Source: Cryptomeria japonica (taxonomy: Eukaryota; Streptophyta; Pinopsida; Cupressales; Cupressaceae). From it: 64,000 nucleotides of DNA. The translations under genes were made by a program, and so were the position numbers. Numbering within the stretch: position 1 is the stretch's first letter; each line of letters begins with the position of its first letter. Location: contig NC_081406.1 in assembly GCF_030272615.1 (NCBI RefSeq), forward strand, positions 191,279,891 to 191,343,890, read 5' to 3'. The notes under the pieces were generated by a model. That model worked only from the letters and a program-made list of their open reading frames with translations. It did no database searches and was not told the DNA's origin. Below are positions 1-11,340 of the stretch, one piece after another.

Positions 1-23
1 ATTTAGAGAAGAACAAAAAGTAG

Positions 24-128
24 GAGCGTCCCCCCATGATTCTGGAGAGGGAGTGGAAGGACCTAGTGTCGGATGGAAAGGAGAGGGTTGAAAAGAAAAA
101 AAGGAAAGACACCACCAGGCCAAGGAAC
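24..128 (+). other. Candidate internal exon, unrecognised product
   Basis: The segment is open for 35 codons and is bounded by an acceptor-like AAGTAG just upstream (18-23) and a donor-like GTATGTG at 129. Its translation is rich in Lys, Glu and Arg (for example EREWKDLVSDGKERVEKKKR), as in a basic linker or helix. It may belong to the same gene as the exons at 339-1143, but the phase to the next exon could not be settled, because the next frame has a stop at 324-326 and no clear acceptor after it. Confidence is low. Confidence 0.3.
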
Positions 129-338
129 GTATGTGAACTATCAATAATATATTTATATACTGATTACTCTTTCTTTTTACATAATCTAACATATTTCAAA
201 CTTGGCTCTGGTGGTTATATGAAATTAGCCGCATGAATTGTAAGTATCAATAAATGAAATATAACATCCAAATAATAAATTGCAAATAATTTTAGATTTA
301 TCACACCATAGAAGCAAAATTCATGACCTTATGCAAAA

Positions 339-1143
339 ATGCAAGGCTCTGAATTCAAGAGAGTGCCCACAAAAGAGGACCTGAAGATTGCCTTTCAGCA
401 AGGATATGGAGTCGTGGCTGAATGCCTAAGACTCTTGACTGGGCAAACACAAGCTTCCACTGCATCGGACACACAAGTAAATAAACTCAATGAAGTTTAT
501 TTAAAATTGAATACTTGTGCAATCTATTCAATATTAATTTCCACCGTAAAGTAATTATGTGCCTATTTGTTTTAAATAGGAAAGCAATGATAATATTACA
601 CATGACATTGGAATGTATCCTAGTGAGGGTGGAGCACAACCTGCAGATGAAGGTCATGATCGTGTGCATCTTGGTACTGGATGTATTCATGTGGTATAAA
701 AAACACATTATGGATTAATACAATTAAACATCTTTAATTGCAATTGGTGTATTAATTGATGTAACCTTTCGTCTTTCAACTTTAGAGCATGTAGAGTGTG
801 ATCAACATGTTGAGAATGATCAAGAACATGATGTTGCCCCATCAGGTAAAGAGGACAACTCTAATGTTCTTTTAAACAAATTTAATTGCAATTGGTGTAT
901 TAATTAATATAAACTTTCATGTTTCAACTCCAGACGATTTAGCGGGTGTTCAACATGTTAAGCATGAGGCTATAAGACAAGATGAGGAACATGGTGTGGC
1001 CCCATCAGGTAAAGAGAGCCACTCTAATGTTCTGTTAATTAATTAAATACTTGTAACAATAATAATAAAATATATCAATTTAACATTTCTTTGTTATTGC
1101 ATCAGACCCACCTTTCAGCAACCTCCATGTCATGAGTACATGA
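339..1143 (+). CDS. 3' part of a multi-exon gene, unrecognised product
   Basis: Five exons join in a consistent reading frame: 339-476 (phase 0 end), 580-673 (ends phase 1), 786-845, 934-1008 and 1106-1143 with stop TGA at 1141. Each intron starts GT (GTAAAT, GTACTG, GTAAAG, GTAAAG) and ends in a pyrimidine-rich tract plus AG. The first exon encodes a helical stretch (KEDLKIAFQQGYGVVAECLR); later exons encode an acidic, His-rich tail. Exons 786-845 and 934-1008 are 60 and 75 nt, both phase 1-1, and end in the same VAPSG-type sequence, so one is a copy of the other. ATG 339 is either the true start or lies after an unresolved acceptor. I do not recognise the family; a host gene and a degraded DNA-transposon gene are both possible. 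No neighbour clarifies its role. Confidence 0.45.
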
Positions 1144-1289
1144 CTGACATACAATAAGATCATGAGAAGAGGGCAAAATAAAATAAGGGGGGACATATGA
1201 TTTAGAAAATAATGCTCCACTTCTTCTTTACTTAGCTACAGAAAAAAGAAGCAAAAAAAAAGTGATTGTAATCATATTATGACTATTAT

Positions 1290-1440
1290 ATGTTATATGT
1301 TGATGAATGAATGTGAATATGTTAATGAATGAATTTTATATGTTATTAATAGAAGAATGAATGAGTGTTATATGTTATTAATGGATGGATGAATGAATGT
1401 TATATATTATTAATGGATGAATGAATGATTAATGTTATAT
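1290..1440 (+). repeat. Degenerate tandem repeat, ATGAATG / TTATATGTTATTAATG type
   Basis: Short units combining GATGAATGAATG with TTATATGTTATTAATG recur about four to five times with small changes. This is simple-sequence DNA, with no coding content seen. Confidence 0.7.
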
Positions 1441-1468
1441 GATCTGGTATGGGGAATTGAGAGATGTT

Positions 1469-1491
1469 GGGGGGGGGGGGGGGGTGGGGGG
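1469..1491 (+). repeat. G-homopolymer tract
   Basis: The tract is 23 bases of G interrupted by one T. It resembles the G/C-runs in the copia LTRs further on but lacks their flanking inverted repeat, so it is not one of those hairpins. Confidence 0.85.
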
Positions 1492-1711
1492 AGGCGCCAA
1501 ATGAGATTCCACCTTCACGTGGTTGGCCCTATTAAGTAGAGAATATTAAACTATTATCAAAACAAAGAGAAGCTCAATAAGGTAATGCACTTTTCAATAT
1601 TTCAATATGCTGCACTTTTAAGCTTATGCGATTTTCATTAGTTCTCTTTGCTTCAATATGTTACCCTTTGTACTTATTTTACTTGTTAGCACATCTCATG
1701 TGCTACCGTAG

Positions 1712-1806
1712 ATGACAACTTTTGTAGGGGATTCTAGTTGGCACAATATTTCCAATTTAGAGATTATTCAAATCATGTCCAGAATATCACCTGAGTTCGA
1801 GTCATT
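1712..1806 (+). other. Candidate exon, unrecognised
   Basis: An open frame starts at an ATG directly after an acceptor-like CCGTAG and runs 31 codons to a GT at 1807. The translation (MTTFVGDSSWHNISNLEI, then IQIMSRISPEFESL) looks like ordinary protein. The end phase does not match the exon at 2050, so a link to it is unproven. Confidence 0.25.
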
Positions 1807-2049
1807 GTTAATTATTTTTATTATAAATTAGGGAACATATTTCTACATTTGAACTTATTTAATTGTTGATAGAAACATGTTAAGGCATTCTTTTAACTTT
1901 TTCTATTCATTTGTTGGGTCAGTAGTCAATTACATTTTTCCGAGAGGTTTATTTCTTCTTCTTATTTGTGTATCTATAAATTGACGTGATTTATGAAATC
2001 TTTAACCTTATGTTCTATAAAATTCATTTTTTCAATGATATTTGTATAG

Positions 2050-2328
<279 letters not shown>

Positions 2329-3031
2329 TAATACACAATGAAACTTACTTTTCTATCTATGTTATCCATAGTTCAAATTTGTTTAAACATGAATCAAACA
2401 TGTGCTATCCATAGTTCAATTAGTTTATTATTAATAAGTGAATTGTTCATCTACCATTTAATATAATTAATTTTGTCTTCCATATCTCTTAATGCATGTA
2501 CCAACCTTTGTTACTACTTCAGTTTTAAGGAAGAAGGAGGATATGTATGTTACCGAATCATTTAGAGACCAACTACAATAGGTTCCCTCAAAGTTTACAG
2601 ATCCAAGACCTTACCTCTCTTGGGTCTATACCCTCAAGGCTTGCGGGTTGTTGATCCCCATCCTATCTTAGGACTTAACCTATTGCTTGGATTTAGGCTG
2701 CTCCTCTTTGGAACATCTCATTCCCACCTTTTCAAATATTGACAGTAGTAACAAGAATTAGACTATAAGTATAGTAGATTCTCATGTATTATGAACATAT
2801 ATGAAATTAAATATGACTGTCATACATATTGCAGTCCATATTAATATTACTATTAAATTCTGCATAAGAACATTATCAGGCTTCATATATTAAGCATACA
2901 TATCAAGCAAATCCTCATTCATGCCACCAAGAACAAAGATATTATTATCTATAACTTAATAACATTTCTGATATATGTCATTGCTAACCTTATATTCTGT
3001 AAACTTCATTTTTTCAATGATATTTGTATAG

Positions 3032-3306
3032 GTGCTAGCATTATGTGACCATCCAACACTTTTCGACAAAGATGAAACACATGGCATCTTTAGGTAGGCA
3101 CATCTGCGCATGCCACTATCTTACAAATTTCAAAGCTCACTAAGAATATTTTGTATGTTCTATTGTAATTTATTTTGTTCGTAAACTTTTTTCATTGTTG
3201 TTAAGATACTAACAATTGTTGATACAGTTCTGATTCCATTAATACGGCTTGGCAAATCCTAGACAAAATTATGAGAAGAGCTACTAGAGCCTACAACTAT
3301 AGCCAG
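3032..3306 (+). CDS. Two-exon cassette, second copy, unrecognised product
   Basis: Exons 3032-3093 (62 nt) and 3228-3306 (79 nt) match the first copy in length, phase and splice signals and stay open. Changes include TNLEK to TLFDK in the first exon, and IPGR to IMRR plus HSQ to YSQ in the second. Spliced in tandem with the first copy (141 nt each, phase 0), the pair would add a duplicated 47-residue block without breaking the frame. It could equally be a nonfunctional duplicate. Confidence 0.42.
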
Positions 3307-4086
3307 GTATAGTACGCAGTGAAACTTACTTTTCTATCTATGCTATCCATTGTTCAAATTTGTTTTAACATGAATCAAATATGTGCTATCCATAGTTCAA
3401 TTAATTTATTAATAATTAGTGAATTGTTCATCTACCATTTAAAATAATTAAGTTTGTCTTCCATAACTCTTAATGCAAGTAACAACCTTTGTTACTACTT
3501 CAATTTTAAGGAAGAAGGAGGATATGTATGTTACCAAAGCACTTAGAGACCAACTACAATAGGTTCCCTCAAAGTTCACAAATCCAAGCCCTTGCCTCTC
3601 TTAGGTCTATACCCTCAAGGCTTATGGGTTGTTGATCCCCACCCTATATTGGGACTTAACCTATTACTTGGATTTAGATTACCCCTCTTTGGAACATCTC
3701 ATTCCCACCTTTTTAAATACTGACAGTAATAAGAAGAATTAAACTATAAGTATACTAACTTCTCATGTACTATGAACATATATGAAATTAAGTATGATTG
3801 TCATACATATTGCAGTCCATATTAATATTACTATTAAATTTTTCATAAGAAAATTATAAGGATTCATATATTAAGCATACATATCAAGAAAATCCCCATG
3901 CATGGCACCAAGAACAAAGATGTTATTGTCTGTAACTTAATAACATTTTTGATCTATGTCATTGACTTATATATCTATTTGATGCGAATTCCTTGCAAAA
4001 TTTTTTTGGCCTCCTCTCTATTAACAATGCTAAAATTCATTCAAATGTGTGCGATTTCGACGAATACAAATTTTAGGAATAGCATA

Positions 4087-4515
4087 AATTTGAACAAATC
4101 ATTTTTTTTAAAACAACATGTTTTCATCGTAGTTTTGACGAACACAAACTAATGAACCACTAAAGCATACAACAAATTTGTTGTATGTATGATGATATTT
4201 TTGTCATACTGGCATTCTCCAAATCATCGCAATAGCGACGAACCACCAAAAATTTTGATGAAGTTGTTGTATGTGCGATGATATTTTCATCATAATGGTA
4301 TGCTCGACATCGTCACAATTGCGATGATCCACTAAAAACTTACGACGAAGTTGTTGTATGCACAACGATATTTTTGTTGTAATGGCATGCTTCACATCGT
4401 CGAAATTGCAATGAACCACAAACAAACTTCTGACGGAGTTGCTATATGCGCGACAATATTTAAGTCATAATATTTGTTCCACATTGTCGAAATTGCAACG
4501 AACTTTTGGTTCTTT
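4087..4515 (+). repeat. Tandem repeat, unit 87-88 bp, about four copies
   Basis: The landmark GTTGTATG, followed by GATATT and later ATCGTCG, recurs with starts near 4174, 4261, 4348 and 4436. Units are degenerate and rich in CGACGAA/TTCGTCG. A partial unit precedes 4174. The CGACGAA motif also appears downstream to about 4720, so the array may be the subterminal region of an old DNA transposon, but no terminal inverted repeat was found. Confidence 0.8.
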
Positions 4516-4821
4516 TTCAACGTTTTGAAAGAGAAATTTTGTAATGTTTTGTGGTTATTGTTCCTCGCAAGATGGACAAATTTTTTCATTTCTTTTCGGA
4601 TGAAAATCGGTTTCATTTTTCATGGCATTTTCCGATGAGACTTGTCAAGAATTCAACGAATTTAGGTTCATTGGAAAACAGACAAAATTTGAGCGACGAA
4701 ATTTCTACGGGTGTTTCGTCAGTAATCCAACAATAGTTTGTCGAAGTTTCAACAAACATTTATCGGAAATTGGTGCCAAATGCAATAATGAGAATACCCC
4801 GAAAGTGAAACTCTCCCATTG
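4516..4821. other. Gene-free stretch
   Basis: A/T-rich sequence with scattered GACGAA/TTCGTC motifs. The short overlapping open frames here look like chance. Confidence 0.4.
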
Positions 4822-6000
4822 ATTGAAGGATTAAAAAGAATGATTCAAAGTGATAAACATGGTGTTGATATCTTGCATGGTATTTCTCATATTGTTGATT
4901 CTAATATCATGTCCATGAAACGTTGTGCTGAAAACATAGGTTATACACAATCAATCCATTCCTTTAACAATCCATCCAAGTCAAGTTAATCAATCCATTC
5001 CTAGTCAATTTAATCAATCCATTTCTTTAATAACTCCTATGACTAGTGTTCCTACCTTCACATCAAACATCATGGCTACCTCTACACAAAATGTCATACC
5101 TACAAATTTTATCCATGGGGGCAATACCTCTGCTTTTATTTCCCCTACCATGAGTGTTCCCCTTTTTACCCAACCACACTCACCACCTATAAATGTTATT
5201 CAATGGGGCAACTCCTTCAATCGTAATTCCTTTATCCCTCCCATGAGTCTTCCATGTGTTACCCAACCCTCTCCTTGCCTACTTATCATAGTGTCCCACT
5301 TCCTTATTCTCAATCCCTTCCTTCATTAAACAATGTTACCTCTCCCTCTCAATCCAACATGTCTAATTTCAATCCTTCTAACGAAGCTACAATCAATAGT
5401 CTATCCCAAACATTGTCTTCCTTGCAACAACAAATAGCTTCTATGAATCAATCCAAGTATAATGTGCCCACATTTGATGTAGCGAGCCCATTGTCCAATG
5501 ACATTGTTAGATTCATCCCTCCTAAACATGTAGAAGTCCCTCAATTGGAAATTTATAATGGAAAAGGTGATCCCTTAACTCATGTTAAAATATTTCAAAC
5601 TTTGTGTAGTGACTTTTCTCATGATCAAAGATTGTTAGCAAAATTGTCTACTAGAACATTAAGGGATAGAGCTTTGCAATGGTATTGTTCTTTGCCTCCT
5701 TATTCTATTACTTCTTTTCAAAAACTGGCTAATGCTTTTATTCAACAATTTCACAATCACATTGGTCCTAAAGTTACTTTGACTGATTTGATGCATTGTA
5801 AACAAGGAGTTAAAGAAAAAGTGACCAATTTTATTGGTAGATATAAGCATTTGTATTCTTAGATTTATTTTCCTGTGCCTACTCAAGGTATTCAAAATAT
5901 TTTTATTGCTAATTTAGAAAAAGATATTAGGGATAAACTTTTCTTAATTGAGTTTACTTCCTTTCTGCAGATGTGCACAATACTTCACAGTTATTAACTG
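4822..6000 (+). pseudogene. gag: gag of gypsy element (capsid-type domain), broken
   Basis: The best segment is 5254-5862. After a Ser/Pro/Asn-rich N-terminal part it carries a clear retrotransposon gag domain: YNGKGDPLTHVKIFQ, then LRDRALQWYCSLP, then SFQKLANAFIQQF and KEKVTNFIGRYKHL. This is the order seen in plant gypsy Gag, the structural protein that packages element RNA. Coding sequence starts further left (about 4822: IEGLKRMIQSD, then HGISHIVDSNIMS) but is split by stops and a frameshift near 4990-5260. After 5862 the frame continues past a stop (5860-5862) as a remnant. It is not functional as it stands. Confidence 0.8.
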
Positions 6001-6003
6001 ACT

Positions 6004-6390
6004 ATGAGTCAATTGAAACAATCATCTCCTTCCATGGCTACAAGTGATAAGTGTGATAGTGCTCAACAACTATTTGTGAAGTTCAAACCAAACAAAGGAT
6101 TCATCAAATTCATGGAAGCCACTACAGGTGTGCCTCCTTTATCTAGATACTTTAAAAAAAGAAAAAGAATTTACTCCTTTGAAGGAATCTTTGCATAGAA
6201 TTACATCACAGTTAATACAAAGGAATGTGTTAAAACTTCCCCAAATCAAACCAATTGATCCATCTAAAAAAACTTCACCTTACTTTGATGCTAAATATTT
6301 TTTTCAATACCATAGTTAGCCTGGTCATGATACTAAAAAGTGTTTTTCATTCAGAAGTAAGATTCAAGAACTGATTGATAACAAAACCAT
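6004..6390 (+). pseudogene. gag: gag C-terminal part with degenerate zinc-knuckle-like motif
   Basis: Broken frames continue from gag. Around 6270-6370 the text reads YFFQYHS, a stop, then PGHDTKKCF and SKIQELIDNKTI. This matches the part of plant gypsy Gag where a Cys/His motif (here Tyr replaces a Cys) is followed by a KIQ-LID helix. Stops and at least one frameshift show decay. Confidence 0.6.
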
Positions 6391-6394
6391 ATAT

Positions 6395-6985
6395 GTGGTA
6401 GGTGTGAATGATAAAGGAAACAAATCCGTAGCTCCTCCTAACCAAAACCTTCAAATTTTCACTAATCCTTTATCATCCCATTCCACTAATGTGATCGAGA
6501 CTAATCATCTTGCTTTCTCTCCCAATGATGTTGGCCTTGAATCTAATAATGTGGTGAACCTTGTAGATCAACAAGAACCTCCTAAGGATTTCTGCATAAC
6601 ATTTTATCCTAGTGAGACCATTAATGCACCCAAAGCACCATTAAAAATAAGTGTGAAAATCAAAGGCATGCCTTCTAGAGGAGTGCTTATTGATCCGGCT
6701 TGCATGGTCAATGTGATAACTGGATAATTTCTTATTACTTTGCAATTTCATCAAGTGATATATGATGATATTGATGTGATAGTTAAAGTTTTTGATGACT
6801 TCTCTTGTCCTGCTATTGGTTCTATAATAATTCCTATTGATGTTGGCACTAAATGCTTAGATGTTCAATTTGTTATCATTCCTACATCCTATCAATTTTG
6901 TGTGAAGTTGGGACATCCTTGCCTCTCTTCCATTAAAGCGATTTCTTCTACTATTCATATGTTTGAAATTTCCTCATAATGGTGA
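6395..6985 (+). pseudogene. Aspartic-protease-like domain of gypsy element
   Basis: Segments 6395-6727 and 6740-6979 form one domain split by a stop and frameshift near 6725. It contains KISVKIKGMPSRGVLIDPA, where gypsy proteases have hydrophobic-Asp-Ser/Thr-Gly, so the catalytic triplet is not canonical (Asp-Pro-Ala). The second half (DVIVKVFDDFSCPAIGSI, then LDVQFVIIP) fits the later strands of the fold. Its role would be Gag processing; activity is unlikely with this triplet. Confidence 0.55.
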
Positions 6986-7130
6986 AATTATAAATGTTAA
7001 TCATTGCATATTTCAACCTACAATGAGGCATGGAGATGTTTTTCTTTATTAATTTTCATCTGAACGATTCTAGTCTCTTCGACCTAGAAGTGATGCTCTC
7101 TTTAGATCATATCAAAACTGGAAAAATGAA

Positions 7131-7505
7131 ATGATTTTGTCATTGAGTAAACCTAGAAATCCAACACTTAGCATTCCTCTTGATGATCATAAATCCCTTC
7201 TTGAGGATAAGATTATTCTTCCTCCTAAGGAAAGAAATAATCTTCTTCCCAAAGAGGCACCCATTCCTTCTCCTAAAGAAAATATTATCCTTTCTCCTAA
7301 GAAAAGAGATATTCTTCTTCCTAAAGAAAAATATATTCCTTCTCCTATGGATGAGTCTACTCTTCCTCCCAAAGGTAGAAAAAATATTCCTCCTAAGGCT
7401 AGACCTATCCCTCCTCCTCATGATGGACCTGGTCTCCTTCCTACACCTCCCATTCCTCCTTTATATGGTGTGGCTCCTCTGCCTTCATCTTATAGAGAGA
7501 AATGA
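7131..7505 (+). pseudogene. Pro/Lys repeat region of the element ORF
   Basis: The 124-codon open segment is built from degenerate units of about 10-11 residues of the form LPPKERNNLL / LPKEAPIPSP / KENIILSPKK. It then turns into a Pro-rich tail (PPKARPIPPP). It lies after the protease-like domain, where an autonomous element would enter reverse transcriptase. The repeats suggest a disordered basic linker. Homology to a named domain is not recognised. Confidence 0.55.
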
Positions 7506-8090
7506 TCGACCTCTCCTATTGTCCAACCTAAAAGACCTCAACCAATTCATCCTTCCCTAAAAGAAGAAATGAAGCCTATAGTTAATGAGCCTAATCTTCC
7601 TCAACCTTCAACCAAAACTAGACTAAACTGTTGTGCAAGAGAATGCCGATGAAGAAGTTGTGCTAGAGATTGTGAAATTGCTTCCCAAACCATTTCTTCT
7701 CCTAAAACACCAACTATTGACATGATTCCATTTTCTCCTAAACAAGATGTTCAACCTAATTCTCCAAGATGCGAAATGCTTAAAACAAATGATGGTTCAA
7801 GTTCTAATCCTTTTAGAGCTCCCATTCTTAAAAATCTTGATGAAGAAATATGTGAAAATGTTGTTAATGATGAAAATGTTGATCCTAATATATCTGATGA
7901 TGAATATGAATATGTTGATGTTGACAATGATTTATCTTAAAAAATTCAAAATCATTAATCCTAGCTCCTACTAACGAACAAAGTGACTCATCATTAGAGA
8001 ATGGTCCTTCTTTGGAACTTGTGATAGCTCCATCTATTGTGATTGATGTGGCTCCTCTTGCATGTTTTCCACCTTTCTGAAATAATGATC
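7506..8090 (+). pseudogene. Acidic C-terminal ORF remnant of the gypsy element
   Basis: The segment 7722-7940 encodes an Asp/Glu/Asn-rich stretch (NVVNDENVDPNISDDEYEYV) and the frame continues with breaks to about 8080. It is probably the end of the same long ORF as the Pro/Lys region. No domain is recognised. Confidence 0.4.
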
Positions 8091-8879
8091 AGCAAGATTG
8101 GGAGGAGGATGACATGCTTGATTAGCTTTATTAGCACAATAGATTATCTCTCTCTCTCCTCTCTTGCTTATTTGTGACATTCTTCTATTTTTTTCCCTAT
8201 TCATCTATTTGTTGTCCCTAGTGTTGTCTACTTGAGTATGATGCAAAGCGTTGAGATCTCTTTTGGTCTCTCCCACATTGACTCAAAAGACACGCGTTCC
8301 CTTCTTCCATGGTGGTTTCCTTTCTTTCAGGGATGAGGACAATTCTATGCATATATACATGATATACATGAGTTATCATTAAAAACATACTGACTCCAAA
8401 GTTAGGTGAAACCACCTCATGCTTTGTGCTTTGTGTTCATTATCCTTTGATTTATCCTCTCTTGGGGGCTAAATTATTGTGAAAACGTGCTTGTTTTCTT
8501 TGGGTGTATCCTACCTTAAAGCAATTGCTCCTGGCAAGGCATGTGCAATCACTTTAACATGGGGGAATACACTTTGATCATGATTCTCTCTCTTGATACT
8601 TAAAGTTACTTTGTAAACTTTGTCTTTGCTTTGTAATTTTTGGTATATTCTTTTCATGACTCGTAGTAAGAGAACCTTACTAGTTGCAATCATGGTTCCC
8701 TATTTCTCTCTCATGATCTTCCCTTTTACCGTATCATTGAAGTCGTAAGATCCTGAAGTCCACTAGGGGCTTGGTGAATCTTGCCTCTTTGACGTGGTGA
8801 AAGTATTTCAATCTGAATTCCTTGTACTTTATCGGCAGTATTTGTGTAAGCTTGTACTCCCACTAAAGTGGTGGATAAA
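8091..8879 (+). other. Untranslated region before the 3' LTR
   Basis: No credible ORF was found. The stretch contains CTTGGGGGCT (8461-8470) and ends in AAAGTGGTGGATAAA, a plausible polypurine primer directly before the LTR at 8880. Confidence 0.4.
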
Positions 8880-9970
8880 TGTAACGTCCTAAAATTTCAC
8901 CCTTGCAATTTTTGACTACATTTGGGTCTTCGTCTTAGTGTTTGCACCCCTTGGCCTAATTGAAGACCCGATTATGCTCATACACATAAAAAAACACCAT
9001 GAAATTCATTGATAAACCCTACCTATACCTTGATCCTACCCCAAATTAGGGTAGGATTAGGGCACCCTTAATGGGGACCTATCTTGATCCCCTACCCCTG
9101 ACCTAACTCAAATTTGTAGTAGGAAAATCCCCTCTATGTCGGCTTAAGACAAAAAATTAGCCATTTAATCCTACAGGAAAGTATATAAGAGGGATTTCCC
9201 CTCTCATTTGATAGGATACACAATCTAATGAAATCCCACAATCATCATCAAGCATCCAAGTGATCAAGAATTCAAGCATTCAAGAGAAATTGAGCATTTT
9301 CAGTCTTCCTTCAAGCTTTAGAGGAGAAATAGAGTCAATATTTCAAGCATAGAAGAGGAGATCATCATCCTAATCATAATTCCATGTGGAGGCAAGAAAA
9401 AATTCACAAGGAGGTATAAGCATTTCATTTTCAAGCAATTCAACATCCCCTCAAAGATGAGGATTTCTACTTCCAATCATTTCAATTACATTATTTCAAT
9501 CACTTGGTTAATTTCAAAACCAGGGTTTCACCTAAAGGCAAACCCCTATTCCCAACACATTTTCCTTTCCCTATATGTGCAGAAAGCAGGTGCTAAGCTC
9601 TACTTCTGGAATTAAGCTTTATTTGCAGAGATGGAAAAACCCTTTTCGACACGTGGAAAGTTCAAAGGACCAAGTTGAGGGAAACCTCATCCAGACACAT
9701 GATCCCTGTGACTTTTGGCAAATTTCACAGAACAACTCTAAATCATCTCAAACTTCTCAGATCCACATACACAACTAAATCCTGAATCCATAGCTCATTG
9801 TTTTCACATACTTTATCTTCATTTCCAACACTTAGTCTTAATTCAATTAATAAACTTACAAAAGAGGGTCAATCACATCCCAAACACCACCAATCTGTTT
9901 AGTATTCGATCCTTACATTATTTAGGATTGGATCTAGTAGATCCACCCCCCTCTTTTATATGTAAAGTCC
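8880..9970 (+). repeat. Probable 3' LTR of the gypsy element
   Basis: It begins TGTAACGTCCTAAAATTT right after a purine-rich tract and contains a TATA-like TATATAA at 9182-9188 in a promoter-like position. The end was not fixed, as no second copy is in the window; the C-run at about 9945-9955 (GATCCACCCCCCTC) is probably near it. Confidence 0.5.
9182..9188 (+). promoter_or_regulatory. TATA-box-like site in gypsy LTR
   Basis: TATATAA about 300 bp into the LTR, followed by AGAGGGATTTCC. Position and sequence fit a core promoter; transcription was not tested. Confidence 0.4.
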
Positions 9971-10104
9971 CCTCAAGTGAAAATTGAGCTTAGTGAATCC
10001 TCTCTTTTCCCATGGAGAATTGGCTAAGCCCCCAATTTTCCACTTTACATAGGCTTATCAAAATACTCTTTGTAGAGTTTAATGACACCTTTGTCAATCA
10101 AATC

Positions 10105-10353
10105 CTATTCCACTAATGGCCCTTTAGACATAATGTCTTTAAAGGTTCTTACACAACTAAGTAGAATGTGATATGCAAGCATTGGGTGGAGATTACTGAT
10201 TAAAATTGGGACCAATTGAGTATTAAAAATCGTACACAAGAGACATCCAGCGAGGGCTCTCCACATTTGAATGTAATCTAGAAGGCTTTCACCCCCTTTC
10301 TGCTTGGTTTGACATACATAATCTTTTTTTTTTATTTCTTTGGAAAGCTCCAT
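10105..10353 (-). pseudogene. gag: Gypsy-type gag fragment
   Basis: The 82-codon frame contains GGESLLDYIQMWRALAG, then FNTQLVPILISNLHPMLAYH and RTFKDIMSKGPLVE. This is the second half of the plant gypsy Gag domain (ESLLDYIQRW, then FISNL, then FKDIV). It is on the opposite strand to the element at 4822-9970 and has no LTRs, so it is an isolated relic. Confidence 0.7.
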
Positions 10354-10369
10354 TAAAGATGCTCAAGAC

Positions 10370-11340
10370 ACAACTATTAAAAACCCTGATAATTTGCCTA
10401 TCCCTTTGCACCAAGGGTTTATTTTTCTCCTCTGTCACTTTCATCTTGCACTATGTCCCCCTAAACCTATTGTTGTTGTTGAGGACCCTATGCTTTCAAA
10501 ACCACTACTACCCTAGAAGGCTCTGATGACCCTAATAGCAAAAAGAAGCATATTCAACATCTAGTTTCTGCTTAGGCCTTCCCTTCTGCTAGCAATTTGG
10601 CTAGTAAAGCTCTTTCCACTCCTACCTCTGCTTACCTACCTCCCATGGTGGAAAATCCAATCTTGAATCTACCCTTACTAAACACAAGATGGTGATTCAA
10701 GGTCTTTGTGACCTCAAACTCAACCCTTCATCTTAGAATTTGGGTAAAGGGGATAAGCTGGGGGAATAAAAAATGTCCCTACTAAGAAAATAAAGAAGAC
10801 CCAATTGTGGATTAAAGATATTGATACTAAGGAAGAGATATCTGAAGATAATAAAGAGGAGGAGATAGAGGGTGTTTGTGGTACTAGCCCTTGAAGGTCT
10901 AATATACTTGCAAGTTTCTGTGTGACTAAGGATAAGGAGGTGGTCAATGTTGATCTTGATAATGAGGGGAGTCTAGATACTACAGAAAAGTATGAAGATA
11001 TTCGGGATGATAGGGAGAGCTTAGTTAACACCACAAACAATCAGTCTAAAGAAACCAAGTTATAGGTTTCTAGCAACACTAAGACTACCCCTACGGGCTT
11101 ACCTAGAGATGCCCACACCTATACCAAATGTGATACTACTATTTTTCAACTCTTGACACTTAAGTTTAAGGTGCCAGACTTGAAAAATAAGTTGGTGAAT
11201 ATCTCCAATTTCAGCTCAAAAATCTTGCATAGATTGACCACAACACTTTTTTTTACTATAGGATAAGGAGCTTGGAAAAGATGGTGACAAGGGAAACATA
11301 AGGAACTATATTCAAGTTCCTCAGTAAAGACTAGGGCCAA
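10370..11340 (+). pseudogene. Degenerate coding remnant, unrecognised
   Basis: One frame is open in long pieces between a few stops (10793-10894, 10895-11065, 11066-11260). It encodes acidic, Thr/Asn-rich protein (EEISEDNKEEEIEG; DLDNEGSLDTTEKYED) followed by FKVPDLKNKLVNISNFSSKI. An old retroelement ORF1-like gene is possible, but no motif decides it. Confidence 0.3.

Larger units (their letters stand above)
1144..1711 (+). other. Gene-free stretch after the stop codon
   Basis: This is A/T-rich 3'UTR-like sequence with an A-run (about 1251-1260), followed by simple repeats and a long G-run listed separately. No ORF or RNA gene is supported. Confidence 0.4.
4822..9970 (+). mobile_element. 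Ty3/gypsy-type LTR element, 5'-truncated, no visible RT
   Basis: From left to right it holds a gag gene, a protease-like domain, a Pro/Lys-rich repeat region, an acidic tail, untranslated sequence and a probable 3' LTR. No 5' LTR or primer site was found to the left, so the left end is lost. No reverse transcriptase, RNase H or integrase motif lies between gag and the LTR. That fits either a non-autonomous element or one with pol deleted. The right end is uncertain by some tens of bases. Confidence 0.65.

Noticed and set aside
1469-1491. G-run at 1469 as another U5 hairpin
   Set aside because: No ACTGA/TCAGT arms and no LTR sequence around it.
4087-4515. CRISPR-like regular repeats
   Set aside because: Repeats are adjacent, degenerate, without unique spacers, and the DNA is clearly plant nuclear.
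4551-4822. Short + ORFs between the tandem array and gag
   Set aside because: No motif, two overlapping frames, A/T-rich composition, no support.
7140-7421. Antisense Arg/Phe-rich ORFs over the Pro/Lys repeats
   Set aside because: The repeat is open in several frames because of its composition; the + frame continues the gag-protease ORF and is preferred.
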